Part shown: in pieces, positions 48,148 through 58,426 of the stretch
Layout of the letters: the number at the start of each line of letters is the position of its first letter
How positions within the stretch are numbered: position 1 is the stretch's first letter
Assembly (NCBI GenBank): GCA_022822365.1
Contig: JAJEBV010000005.1
Location: forward strand, 46,880-110,879
DNA: 64,000 nucleotides
Direction of reading: 5' to 3'
Source: Thermoanaerobaculia bacterium
GTDB taxonomy: Bacteria > Acidobacteriota > Thermoanaerobaculia > Multivoradales > Multivoraceae
Notes under the pieces: generated by a model
Told to the model about the DNA's origin: nothing
Database searches by the model: none
What the model saw: the letters and a program-made list of their open reading frames with translations, nothing else
Position numbers and translations under genes: made by a program

Positions 48148-49488
48148 CTACCCGCCAAGGCCCTCAGCCATCGCGGCGCGCAGTCTGGCCATCGCCGCGG
48201 CTGCCTCTTCCGTCAGATCGTCAGCGTCGAGAGGATTCTCCTCCTCCACGTCGTTCTCGTAGTCGAAGAAGCGGCCGTCGTCGTACAGCTTGTAGCGGCG
48301 GTCATGGACGAAGGTCACTTCCGGGAAGTTCAGGAACCGCGGCCGGAAGTCGGTGAAGACCCAGTCGCGGGCGGAGTCCACCTCGCCGCGCAGGACCGGC
48401 AGGAAGCTCCGGCCATCGAAGACCCGGTCGTCCGGCAGCGCGGCTCCCGCCGCCTCCACGGTCGAGGGCAGGAAGTCCGTCAGGTCGACCAGGGCGTCCG
48501 ACGTCCGGCCGCTCTCGAACCCGGCCGGCCACGAGGCGATGAACGGCACGTGGACGCCGTAGTCCATCGTCCGTCCCTTGCCTCCCGGCACGACGGTCCC
48601 GTCCCGCAGCGTGCTGGTGATCTGCCGGGGTGTGCCGTTGTCGGCGGTCAGCAGGATGAGGGTGTTGTCGCGGATGCCCAGCTCTTCCAGCCTGCCGACC
48701 AGGCGGCCGATCAGCTTGTCCGTATAGGCCACCATGTCGGCGAAGTAGGCCGGATCCCGGGCGCCACGGTCGACGTTCCAGTCCGCGCTGTCGGGGGTCG
48801 GCACGAACGGATCGTGGACCAGCGCCATCGAGTGGTAGGCGGCGAACGGCCGTTCGGGCTCTTCCCTCACCTGCGCCTCGATCCTCTCCAGGAGGAAGTC
48901 GACGAACAGATCCGGGCCGTACTCGCCTTCGAAGACCCCACCTTCGTTGTCCGGTCCCCACAGCAGGGGATCGGCGTAGCGTTCGCCCTTCTCGTGGTAG
49001 TGCCACACCAGGTAGTCGTCGAAGCCAGCTTCTTCCGGCGTCTGCCCCTGGCCCACGCAGCAGTCCTCCCTCCATCCCAGTTGGAATCCGGAGAGCTGCC
49101 ACTTTCCTGTCAGGAAGGTCGCGTAGCCGGCTTCGCTCAGCAGATTGGCGAAGGTGACCTCCTCGTGCGGCAGCACGCCCCACTCGGTGTAGTTGCGGCT
49201 GTTGTAGCGCCCGGTCATCAGCTTCATCCGCGACGGCGAGCACAGCGGCGTGGAGTACGCGTGGGTGAAGCGGACCCCGTCCGCGGCAAGGCGGTCAATG
49301 TTCGGAGTCTCGTACGACGCGCCGCCGTAGGAACCGACCGCTTCGAAGCCCAGGTCGTCGATCAGGATGAGGAGGATGTGCGGCCGCGCCGCTTCGCTCG
49401 TGACGTTCTCGTCTGTCTCCGGCGCCACCGCGCAGCCCGCCGCCAACGCCAGCAGGATCGGCGACCAACGCCGGGATCCGTCCATCAT
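48148..49488 (-). CDS. Sulfatase, lipoprotein (446 aa)
   Basis: A formylglycine-dependent sulfatase. Lipobox LAAGC at Cys19; the catalytic Cys83 is in CSPSR followed by MKLMTGRYN. Metal-binding Asp residues are in LILIDDLGFE and LLTADNGTP; GKWQLSG and MALVHDPFVPTP supply the other pocket positions. The C-terminal part is short, so substrate is not predictable. The ATG overlaps the stop of the second sulfatase gene (ATGA), so the two are co-translated. A formylglycine-generating enzyme must come from elsewhere. It likely removes sulfate from a carbohydrate outside the inner membrane. Confidence 0.92.
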   Translation of the reverse strand: MMDGSRRWSPILLALAAGCAVAPETDENVTSEAARPHILLILIDDLGFEAVGSYGGASYETPNIDRLAADGVRFTHAYSTPLCSPSRMKLMTGRYNSRNYTEWGVLPHEEVTFANLLSEAGYATFLTGKWQLSGFQLGWREDCCVGQGQTPEEAGFDDYLVWHYHEKGERYADPLLWGPDNEGGVFEGEYGPDLFVDFLLERIEAQVREEPERPFAAYHSMALVHDPFVPTPDSADWNVDRGARDPAYFADMVAYTDKLIGRLVGRLEELGIRDNTLILLTADNGTPRQITSTLRDGTVVPGGKGRTMDYGVHVPFIASWPAGFESGRTSDALVDLTDFLPSTVEAAGAALPDDRVFDGRSFLPVLRGEVDSARDWVFTDFRPRFLNFPEVTFVHDRRYKLYDDGRFFDYENDVEEENPLDADDLTEEAAAAMARLRAAMAEGLGG

Positions 49489-50987
49489 TCCTCCGGAAAC
49501 TGCCAGTTCGGCGGCGGCCTGAAGCCCTCGCGGCCGGCAAGGAACGGCGCCACCGGGTTCGGCGGCTGCAGGGCCCGGAAACTGGCCGCTTTCTCGAGCA
49601 GGCGGGCCACCAGCTCGGGGTGTTCGGCCGCCACGTCCCGCTCTTCGAGCGGATCCTCGGCCAGCCGGAACAGCATCATCCGCGACGCGTCCACCGCGCC
49701 TTCGCGGACCAGCGGCGGTCCGACGACGACGAGCTTCCACTCGTCCTCCGTCACCGAGACCTGCTCCCGCTCCGGGTCGAGCTGGGCGATGAAGGAGTAG
49801 AGATCGCGCTCCGGCCCGGCCTCGACCTCACCCGCAAGCACGTCGCCGACGTCGACGCCGTCGAGCGGCTTGCCGCCGTGATCGTCGATGCCGGCGATTC
49901 CCATCAGCGTCGGCAGCACGTCGACGTAGGACATCGGCGCACCGATCCGGCCGCCGCCGATCACGTTCCCGGCCGGCCAGCGGGCAGCCGCGGCGACCCG
50001 CGTGCCGCCCTCGAAAACGCTGCCCTTGGCGCCGCGGTACGGGCCGTTGTCGCCGATCCCGACCGAACCGCCGTTGTCGCTGAAGAAGAGGACGAGCGTG
50101 TTCTCGGCGATGCCGTGGCCGTCGATCGCATCGAGGACGCGGCCGACGCCCTCGTCCAGCGCGTGGACCATCGCGGCGTGAACCCGGCGCCCGTTCCGCC
50201 GCCGTTCGTCGGCGGCGATCGGCCTGCCGGCCGTCGACTCCTCCCAGCCACGTGGCGGCTCGATCGCCTCCAGGTCCGCGTACCGCGGCAGGTCCTCCTC
50301 CTTCGCCTGCAACGGCGAGTGCGGAGCGCTGAAGGGCGCGTACAGGAAGAACGGCACCTCGCCGCCGGCGTGGCGGTCGATGAAGCGCACCGCGTACTCG
50401 GCCAGCAGGTCCGTCACGTAGCCGTCCTCGTCGACCGACTCGTAGTCGTGGCTCCAGTCCCGCTCGCCCTCGCGCTCCTTCGTGAAGTAGTCGACCGCCG
50501 TGTTGTGGCCGACGAACTCCGTGAAGCCGCGGCGCAGCGGATGGAACCTGCGTTCGAAGTGGCCGAGGTGCCACTTGCCGAAGATGCCGCGGTGTTCGTA
50601 GCCGGCCCCGGCCAGGACCTCCGGCAACGTGGTCTCCGAGGTGTCCATGCCGTAGTCGCGCCAGGGCGCGATCACCGCCCGCATCAGGCCGAAACGGATC
50701 GGATAGCGGCCCGTCATCAGGCCTGCCCGGGTCGGCGAACAGACCGGCGCGCTGTAGAACCGCTCGAGCCGCACGCCCTCCGCGGCGATGCGGTCGATGT
50801 TCGGCGTGGCGATGTCGCCGCCGTGGAAGCTGACGTCGTGACGGCCCAGATCGTCCGGGACGATGAGGACGATGTTGGGGAGGGGATCCGGGGCGATGGG
50901 CGTCGGCGAGTCGGCACACCCGGCGACGAGGAGCGCCGTAGCGACCAACAGGGACGCCCGGGAAAGACGGACCGAGTGGCTGGACAC
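49485..50987 (-). CDS. Sulfatase, lipoprotein (500 aa)
   Basis: Second formylglycine-dependent sulfatase. Lipobox VAGC at Cys24 and catalytic Cys83 in CSPTR followed by AGLMTGRYP. Asp pairs are in LIVPDDLGRH and LFFSDNGGS; KWHLGH and APHSPLQA are the usual Lys/His contacts. The arylsulfatase A-like layout differs from its neighbour, so the two may remove sulfate at different positions. The GTG at 50987 is chosen because AGGAGG stands just upstream, although three to five bases is close. A palindromic repeat separates it from the ABC exporter upstream. Confidence 0.92.
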   Translation of the reverse strand: MSSHSVRLSRASLLVATALLVAGCADSPTPIAPDPLPNIVLIVPDDLGRHDVSFHGGDIATPNIDRIAAEGVRLERFYSAPVCSPTRAGLMTGRYPIRFGLMRAVIAPWRDYGMDTSETTLPEVLAGAGYEHRGIFGKWHLGHFERRFHPLRRGFTEFVGHNTAVDYFTKEREGERDWSHDYESVDEDGYVTDLLAEYAVRFIDRHAGGEVPFFLYAPFSAPHSPLQAKEEDLPRYADLEAIEPPRGWEESTAGRPIAADERRRNGRRVHAAMVHALDEGVGRVLDAIDGHGIAENTLVLFFSDNGGSVGIGDNGPYRGAKGSVFEGGTRVAAAARWPAGNVIGGGRIGAPMSYVDVLPTLMGIAGIDDHGGKPLDGVDVGDVLAGEVEAGPERDLYSFIAQLDPEREQVSVTEDEWKLVVVGPPLVREGAVDASRMMLFRLAEDPLEERDVAAEHPELVARLLEKAASFRALQPPNPVAPFLAGREGFRPPPNWQFPEE

Positions 50988-51038
50988 CTTCCTCCTAGGG
51001 TACACGGCCACTCGGGCTCGCCGATTCGCGGCCTCGCC

Positions 51039-51069
51039 CGGATGCGGGTCAGAAGACCCGCGCACCCAG
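51039..51069. repeat. REP-like palindrome, copy 2
   Basis: GCGGGTC (51044-51050), loop agaa, GACCCGC (51055-51061), then GCACCCAG. It differs from 19468-19498 by one base, in the loop. This copy is intergenic, four bases beyond the stop codon of the ABC permease, and could stabilise or end that message. Confidence 0.72.
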
Positions 51070-51072
51070 TGT

Positions 51073-52230
51073 TTACGCTTCGCGGAGGAGGTCGGTGATC
51101 TTCTGCCGCGAGGCGCCGAAGGCGGGCAGCAGGCCGCCCAGGACACCCGTCACGGTGGCCAGGAAGATCCCCGAGAACAGGGCGAACGGCGTCGTTCGCA
51201 ACTGGAATGTGATCTCGCTGAACGTGACCTGGTTCATCGTGCCGGTCTGGATCGCGTTGAGCGGCAGCGACAGCAGGGCGCCGAAGCCGCCGGCGACGAC
51301 GCCGAGCAGAACCGCCTCCAGGAAGAAGCTGGCCATGATCGAACGCCGCTTGAAACCGAGGGCGCGCAGGGTGCCGATTTCACGGGCCCGGGCGGCGACC
51401 TGGGCGTACATCGTGTTCGCGGCGGCGAAGCAGGCGCCGATCGCCATCAGAACGGCGAGCACGTTGCCAAGGATGATGAACTGGCCCGATGACGTCTCCG
51501 ACTGCAGCTCGTAGTACTCGGGTTCCGTCAGGGCCTGCACCTGGAGACGCTGGTCGGCCTGGACCGTCTCGATCAGGTCTCGGGCAGCGGCGGGCGACGC
51601 GGCCTGCAGCCGGGTCGAGGAGTAGTAGCCGCTGCGCCGAAACGAGTCGCCCAGATCGCGGTAGTCGCCCCAGATCTCGGAACCGTGGGCGCCCACGCCG
51701 GTAAACAGGCCGACGACCCGGAACGTGTTCCTGCCCAGCTCACGCTCGTCGCCGACCCGCAGGCCGAGACGGCCGGCCAGGCTGCGGCCAACGATGATCT
51801 CGCCGCGGCCCGGCTCGAAGACCCGGCCCTCCGTGATCTCGAAGCCCGGCCGGATGCCGAACGCCCCCGGCTCGACGCCGCGGACCATCACGTTCGTCTC
51901 GGTGCCGTCGACCCGGTTGAAGATCTGGATCGTGACCGTTTCGCCGGAGGCCATCACCGCGCCGTCGGCCGTCCGCTCGACGCCGGGCATCGTGGTCAGC
52001 AGGCGGTGGCTCTCCTGCGCGTAGGAACTCTCCATCTCGGCGCGCGTGCCGTCTCGCATCACGATGACGACCGAGGGATCCCCGGTGTCGTCGAACGCCG
52101 CCCGCAGGCCGCCGGCGAGAGCGAGCACGCCGATGTAGACGAGTACGACGAAGCCGATCGAGGCCAGCGTCATGAACGCCACGCCGCGACGTTCGAACAG
52201 GTTGCGGTAGGTGTACTTGATCGGGATCAT
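51073..52230 (-). CDS. ABC transporter permease, MacB/FtsX type (second)
   Basis: A 385-residue permease with one N-terminal membrane helix (GVAFMTLASIGFVVLVYIGVL), a large periplasmic domain of about 230 residues, and three C-terminal helices (FIILGNVLAVLMAIGACFAA and following). This is the MacB_PCD-FtsX plan. The conserved TLRALGFKRRSIMASF coupling loop that contacts the ATPase is present. It follows the first permease by 28 bases. The two permeases are related but clearly different, so the transporter is probably a heterodimer rather than MacB-like homodimer. Confidence 0.88.
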   Translation of the reverse strand: MIPIKYTYRNLFERRGVAFMTLASIGFVVLVYIGVLALAGGLRAAFDDTGDPSVVIVMRDGTRAEMESSYAQESHRLLTTMPGVERTADGAVMASGETVTIQIFNRVDGTETNVMVRGVEPGAFGIRPGFEITEGRVFEPGRGEIIVGRSLAGRLGLRVGDERELGRNTFRVVGLFTGVGAHGSEIWGDYRDLGDSFRRSGYYSSTRLQAASPAAARDLIETVQADQRLQVQALTEPEYYELQSETSSGQFIILGNVLAVLMAIGACFAAANTMYAQVAARAREIGTLRALGFKRRSIMASFFLEAVLLGVVAGGFGALLSLPLNAIQTGTMNQVTFSEITFQLRTTPFALFSGIFLATVTGVLGGLLPAFGASRQKITDLLREA

Positions 52231-52258
52231 GCCGTCTCCTCGTGCGCGCCGGCCACCG

Positions 52259-53404
52259 TCAGAGCCGCCTCAGTCCGTCGACGATCTTGAGCCGCGCCGC
52301 CGCGACCGCCGGGAAGACGCCGCTCAACAGGCCGACCGCGATGCCGATCACGACCGCGGTCACCAGCACCTGCGAGTCGAGCGCGAAGCCGCCGAAGCCG
52401 AATCCCATCTGCTCCAGGAACGGCGTCGCGCCCTGAATGGCGACCGCCGTGAAGCCGAGGCCGAGCGCGGAGCCCAGCACGCCGACCGCCAGGGACTCGC
52501 CGATCACCATGCCGAGCACCTGGTTACGCCGGAAGCCCAGGGTACGGAGCACGGACACCTCCGTGGTCCGCTCGCGCGCGGCCATCGCCATCGTGTTCGC
52601 CGTGATCAGGAAGATGGAGATGACGATCGCGAGGCCGATCATGGAGAAGAAGAACTGGATGTTGCCCAGCATCTCCGTGAACGAGGCGGCGAACGCCTCG
52701 GCCGTTTCCGCCCGCACCTGGTTGTCCGAGTTCTCGAACATCGCTTCGGCGGCGGCGATCACCGCGGGCGCCGCCTCCGGTTCGTCGAGCAGCAGCCAGT
52801 AGGTGCCGTTCTGGCCTGGATTGCCCATCGCCTCCTCGACGTAGCGCCGGTGGAAGAAGATCTGACGTTCCTGGCCCGGCTCGTCGAAATCGAAGATCGC
52901 GCGCAACTGGAGTTCCACGTCGATCGGGAAGATGTCCCCCTTGATCGTGATCATGTCGCCGATCGACCAACCCTGGATCTCGGTCAGCTCGCGGCCGGCC
53001 GCGAAGGCGGTCCGCTGCGCCGCGAACGTCTCCCACTCCTCCTCGTTCCAGGTGTAGTCGTAGAAGACGCTCCGGAACGTCTCCGGCTCGACGGTGAAGC
53101 GGGGGAAGAAGTTCTCAGGCCTCTGGTCCTTGTAGACGCCCTGGAACCAGTTCTGGGGCGTCACCGCGACGACGTTATCGATCGTCCGAAGCCGCTGCTC
53201 GTACGCCTCGGGCAGCGGGAACGTCAGCGAGATCGCGTTGCGCACGACCAGCCGGTCGGGGATCGCCGACTCGTCGGCGAAGTTCATCGCATCGTTGACG
53301 ACGCCGAGCAGCGAGAGGATGAACAGGGCCATGGCCAGACTCGCCATGGTCAGGAAGGTGCGCCGCTTGTTGCGCAGCAGGTTGCGCCGAATCAGCTTGA
53401 TCAT
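52259..53404 (-). CDS. ABC transporter permease, MacB/FtsX type (first)
   Basis: A 381-residue permease of the same plan as its neighbour: N-terminal helix (RRTFLTMASLAMALFILSLL), periplasmic domain, then FFFSMIGLAIVISIFLITAN and two more helices. The coupling loop is VLRTLGFRRNQVLGMVIGES. It overlaps the ATPase stop by four bases. Family members export lipids, lipoproteins, peptides or drugs, with mechanical force passed to a periplasmic adaptor. Confidence 0.9.
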   Translation of the reverse strand: MIKLIRRNLLRNKRRTFLTMASLAMALFILSLLGVVNDAMNFADESAIPDRLVVRNAISLTFPLPEAYEQRLRTIDNVVAVTPQNWFQGVYKDQRPENFFPRFTVEPETFRSVFYDYTWNEEEWETFAAQRTAFAAGRELTEIQGWSIGDMITIKGDIFPIDVELQLRAIFDFDEPGQERQIFFHRRYVEEAMGNPGQNGTYWLLLDEPEAAPAVIAAAEAMFENSDNQVRAETAEAFAASFTEMLGNIQFFFSMIGLAIVISIFLITANTMAMAARERTTEVSVLRTLGFRRNQVLGMVIGESLAVGVLGSALGLGFTAVAIQGATPFLEQMGFGFGGFALDSQVLVTAVVIGIAVGLLSGVFPAVAAARLKIVDGLRRL

Positions 53405-54099
53405 TCGCCCGCTCCCGAGTCGCCCGACACCAGTTGCCCCTTGTCGAGCCGCACCAGGCGCTTAGCCCTCGCCGCCGCGTTCGGGTCATGGGTCACCATG
53501 AGGATCGTCTTGTTGAACTGCTCGTTCAGTTGACCGAGCAGGTCGAGGATTTCACGTCCCGAATCGGCGTCCAGGTCGCCGGTCGGCTCGTCGGCAAGCA
53601 ACAGCGTCGGATCGGTGACGATCGCGCGGGCGATGGCCACTCGCTGTTCCTGGCCGCCCGAGAGCTGCCGCGGGTAGTGCTTCATCCGGTTCTGAAGGCC
53701 CACCACCGAGAGCGCGGTCTCGACCCGCCGCTTGCGCGCCGCCCGCGATCCGCGCCGGAGCGTCAGCGGCAGTTCCACGTTCTCGTAAGCGGTCAGTACC
53801 GGAATCAGGTTGTAGAACTGGAAGATGAAGCCGATGTGCTTCTGCCGCCAGCGAGCGAGCCTGCTCTCGTTCATCCGGCTCACCTGTTCGCCGGCTACGA
53901 CGAGGTCGCCGCCGCTCGGCTGGTCGATCCCGGCAAGCAGGTTGAGCAAGGTGCTCTTGCCGGAACCCGACGGCCCCATCAGGGCGACGAAGTCGCCCGC
54001 CTGGACATCCAGGGTGATGCCCTGAAGCACCTTCAGTTCGAAGGCGTCGCGGCGGTAGTTCTTCGTCACGTCGCGCATCTGGACGACGGTTTCAGCCAT
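53401..54099 (-). CDS. ABC transporter ATPase, LolD/MacB type
   Basis: A 232-residue ATPase. Walker A is [16 protein letters not shown], the Q-loop follows as [18 protein letters not shown], the signature is [15 protein letters not shown] and Walker [13 protein letters not shown]; the H-loop is MVTHDPNAA. It drives the two permeases and, with the adaptor, makes a MacAB-type tripartite exporter. ATG with GGGAG upstream; 38 bases after the adaptor gene. Confidence 0.95.
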   Translation of the reverse strand: MAETVVQMRDVTKNYRRDAFELKVLQGITLDVQAGDFVALMGPSGSGKSTLLNLLAGIDQPSGGDLVVAGEQVSRMNESRLARWRQKHIGFIFQFYNLIPVLTAYENVELPLTLRRGSRAARKRRVETALSVVGLQNRMKHYPRQLSGGQEQRVAIARAIVTDPTLLLADEPTGDLDADSGREILDLLGQLNEQFNKTILMVTHDPNAAARAKRLVRLDKGQLVSGDSGAGE

Positions 54100-54137
54100 T
54101 CATCAGCTCCCTCGTTGGACTCTTTGTGTCCGCTGTT

Positions 54138-55373
54138 CTACGAGGCCTCGCGCACCCGCAGGCCCGGTGTCAAATCAGGAGTCGGCTGGCGGACGACCAC
54201 CTCGCCGCCGCGAAGCCCGGACAGCACCTCGAACTGGTTGCCGTCCTGCTCCAGGCCGAGTTCGATCGGCGCCCGCTCCAGTTGACCGTCGCGCAGGAGC
54301 AGAACGTAGTCGCCGCCGTCGTCGCTCGCCACCGCTTCGGCCGCGATCAGGATCTTCGGTTCCGCCTGGAGCGCGGTCTCGTCGACTCCCTCCTGCAGGA
54401 AGGTGACGCTGCAGCTCATGTCCGGCACCAGGCGTGCGTCCCGGTCGTCGATCGTGACCTTGACCTGGACCACCGCGCGCTGCCGGTCGGCGGTCGGCAC
54501 GATCTGCCGCAAGGTGCCGTGGTACTCGTGGTCCGGCACGGCGTCGACCTTGATCGTCGCCGGCTGGCCGAGCTGGATGCGCGCGATGAAACTCTCGTTG
54601 ATGTCCGCCTCGACCTCGAGCGAGGTCGGATCGGCGATCCGCACCAGCGCGCCGGTGGCCTGCTGGCTGGTGAATCCTCCCGGCGCGACCATCTCGCCCA
54701 CCTCGACCGTCCGCTCGATGACCACGCCGTCGACCGGGGCATGAATGACCGTGTAGGCAAGCTGGGCCTCGATCGATTCCAGGTTCGCCCGGGCCGTGCC
54801 GAGCTGGGCTCGCGTAACCTGAAGTTGCGTGACCGCCGCGTCCAGATCGGCGGAGGGCGCCACTCCCGCCTCGACGATGCGCCGCTGGCGGGCCTCCTCC
54901 CGCCGCGCATCGGCGAGCCGCGCGGTCGCCTCGATCAACGACGCCTGGGCACGCCGCACCGCCGCTTCGAGGTCATCGCTGTCGAGCACCGCGATCACGT
55001 CCCCGGCCGCCACCGCGTCGCCCTCGTCGACGTGGAGCTCCGTGATGCGGCCGATGATCTTCGCGCCGACCGCGGCCCTCACTCGGGCGTACGTGTAGCC
55101 CGTCGCGGTCAGCACCGTCGACGCCTGTTCCGGGGTCAGGCGCTGGACCGTCGTCGTCTCGACTTCGGGCATCAGGAACGGCACGTACTGGTCGGGCGGC
55201 ACGCGGTAGATGGCAAAGACCGCGGCCGCGGCGAGCAGCAGCAGGATCCCCCACTTGATGAAGCGTCCGCGCCGGGGACGGTATTCGTACTCGTCGTCGG
55301 CTCGCAGGATGGAGAGATCCGGCCGTGGCGACGCGTTGTCGGGACCGTCGCCCTGACTTGCTGGTGCGCTCAC
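54138..55373 (-). CDS. Periplasmic adaptor, MacA/HlyD-like
   Basis: A 411-residue membrane-fusion protein. One N-terminal helix (WGILLLLAAAAVFAIYRVP, about residues 46-64) anchors it. The lipoyl half motifs (TELHVDEGDAVAAGDVIAVL and IHAPVDGVVIERTVEVGEMV) flank a helical hairpin, followed by a beta-barrel and the C-terminal region. It is the first gene of the exporter operon; no outer-membrane partner is encoded beside it, so a TolC from elsewhere must serve. GTG start without a strong SD. Confidence 0.9.
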   Translation of the reverse strand: MSAPASQGDGPDNASPRPDLSILRADDEYEYRPRRGRFIKWGILLLLAAAAVFAIYRVPPDQYVPFLMPEVETTTVQRLTPEQASTVLTATGYTYARVRAAVGAKIIGRITELHVDEGDAVAAGDVIAVLDSDDLEAAVRRAQASLIEATARLADARREEARQRRIVEAGVAPSADLDAAVTQLQVTRAQLGTARANLESIEAQLAYTVIHAPVDGVVIERTVEVGEMVAPGGFTSQQATGALVRIADPTSLEVEADINESFIARIQLGQPATIKVDAVPDHEYHGTLRQIVPTADRQRAVVQVKVTIDDRDARLVPDMSCSVTFLQEGVDETALQAEPKILIAAEAVASDDGGDYVLLLRDGQLERAPIELGLEQDGNQFEVLSGLRGGEVVVRQPTPDLTPGLRVREAS

Positions 55374-55475
55374 CGGCGCACCGCTGGCTTCGGCGGACTG
55401 GCGCCGCCGGCCGTTCGTTCCATGCCGCGCATTCTATGGTTCTAACCTACGCGGCACGGGTACGAGGGTTTCGGC

Positions 55476-56669
55476 CTAACCCCGCCGGCGCCCCGTCATG
55501 AACTGGTACTCCGTGACCTGTCGGTAGGTCTCGCCCGGTCGTAGCACCGTGCTCGGGAATCCCGGCTGGTTCGGCGAATCGGGAAAGTGCTGCGTCTCGA
55601 GGCACAGGCCGCCGCGGTGAACGTACGGCCGGCCGCTCTTCCCGACCAGCGTGCCGTCGAGGAAGTTGCCGGTGTAGAGCTGCAGGCCCGGGGCGGTCGT
55701 CTTCACGACCAGTTTCCGGCCGCTCGTCGGTTCGACGACGATGGCCGCAACCCGCATTTGGCCGTCGTCCTCCGGCGGCCGCAACACCCAGTTGTGGTCG
55801 TAGCCGCCGCCGAAACGAAGCTGCTCAAAGTCGTCGTCGATCCGGCTGCCGATCGCCGCCGGGGTCCGGAAGTCCATGGGCGTGCCTTCGGTGGGCGCGA
55901 TCTCGCCGGTCGGAATCAGCGTGTCGTCAACGGGCGTGTAGTGCTCGCTGTCGAGTGAAAGCTCGTGGTCCAGGATGTCGCCTTCGCCCTCCCCCTTGAG
56001 GTTGAAGTACGAGTGGAAGGACAGGTTGACGACAGTGGGCCTGTCGGTCACCGCCTCCGCCTCTATGCGCAGGTCGCCGATGGACGTCAACAGGTAGCGC
56101 ACCTGGAAGTCCACCTTGCCCGGGTAACCTTCCTCGCCATCGGGACTCCGGTACCGGAGCACGACGCCCGCCCCGTTCGCGGCCTCGAACGGTTCGCCCT
56201 GCCAGACCACGCGGCTGAGCCCCCGGACACCGCCGTGGAGGCTGTTGTCCCCATCGTTCCGCGGCAGGGTGTGGACCTCCCCGTCGAGCGTGAAGCGGCC
56301 CCCGGCGATGCGATTCGCATAGCGGCCGACGACGGCGCCGAAGTAGGGGTTCGTGTCCGCGAGATAGGAACCAAGGTCGTCGAAACCGAGTACGACATCG
56401 GCGAACTCCCCGTCGCGGCCCTGAGCTGTGAGCGACACGATCGCGCCGCCGAGTTCGGCGATCTCGGCCCGGAGGCCCGTCCGCGACGCGAGACGGAAGA
56501 TCTCGACTTCCCTGCCGTCGACTTCGCCCCACGGGCGCCGGGTCACTTGCACGATCTCACGCAGGGCGGCTATCTCTTCGGGCATCTCGGGCAGAGACGG
56601 AGGAACCGTGTACCCACAGGCCCCCGCGCCGACACCGGCCAGCAGAAGGATGGGGACGGGGGACCGCAC
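55476..56669 (-). CDS. galM: Galactose mutarotase (aldose 1-epimerase), exported
   Basis: A 397-residue GalM. Substrate-binding [10 protein letters not shown] and the catalytic His in [10 protein letters not shown] and Glu in [12 protein letters not shown] are present, as is GGYDHNWVL. The N-terminus is lipoprotein-like (GVGAGACGY), so this is an extracytoplasmic enzyme, unlike cytoplasmic E. coli GalM. It interconverts alpha and beta anomers of aldoses. GTG start. It lies upstream of the exporter operon on the same strand with a 102-base gap. Confidence 0.9.
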   Translation of the reverse strand: MRSPVPILLLAGVGAGACGYTVPPSLPEMPEEIAALREIVQVTRRPWGEVDGREVEIFRLASRTGLRAEIAELGGAIVSLTAQGRDGEFADVVLGFDDLGSYLADTNPYFGAVVGRYANRIAGGRFTLDGEVHTLPRNDGDNSLHGGVRGLSRVVWQGEPFEAANGAGVVLRYRSPDGEEGYPGKVDFQVRYLLTSIGDLRIEAEAVTDRPTVVNLSFHSYFNLKGEGEGDILDHELSLDSEHYTPVDDTLIPTGEIAPTEGTPMDFRTPAAIGSRIDDDFEQLRFGGGYDHNWVLRPPEDDGQMRVAAIVVEPTSGRKLVVKTTAPGLQLYTGNFLDGTLVGKSGRPYVHRGGLCLETQHFPDSPNQPGFPSTVLRPGETYRQVTEYQFMTGRRRG

Positions 56670-56747
56670 GGTCAGGCAGGCAGACTAGCAGCGGTCGGCT
56701 GCCGAACTTGCTTCGCGGTCATCCCTCGCACAGACTCAGGGGCAGCC

Positions 56748-58400
<1,653 letters not shown>

Positions 58401-58426
58401 AAAATCCGGACTCTGCTTTCCAGAAC

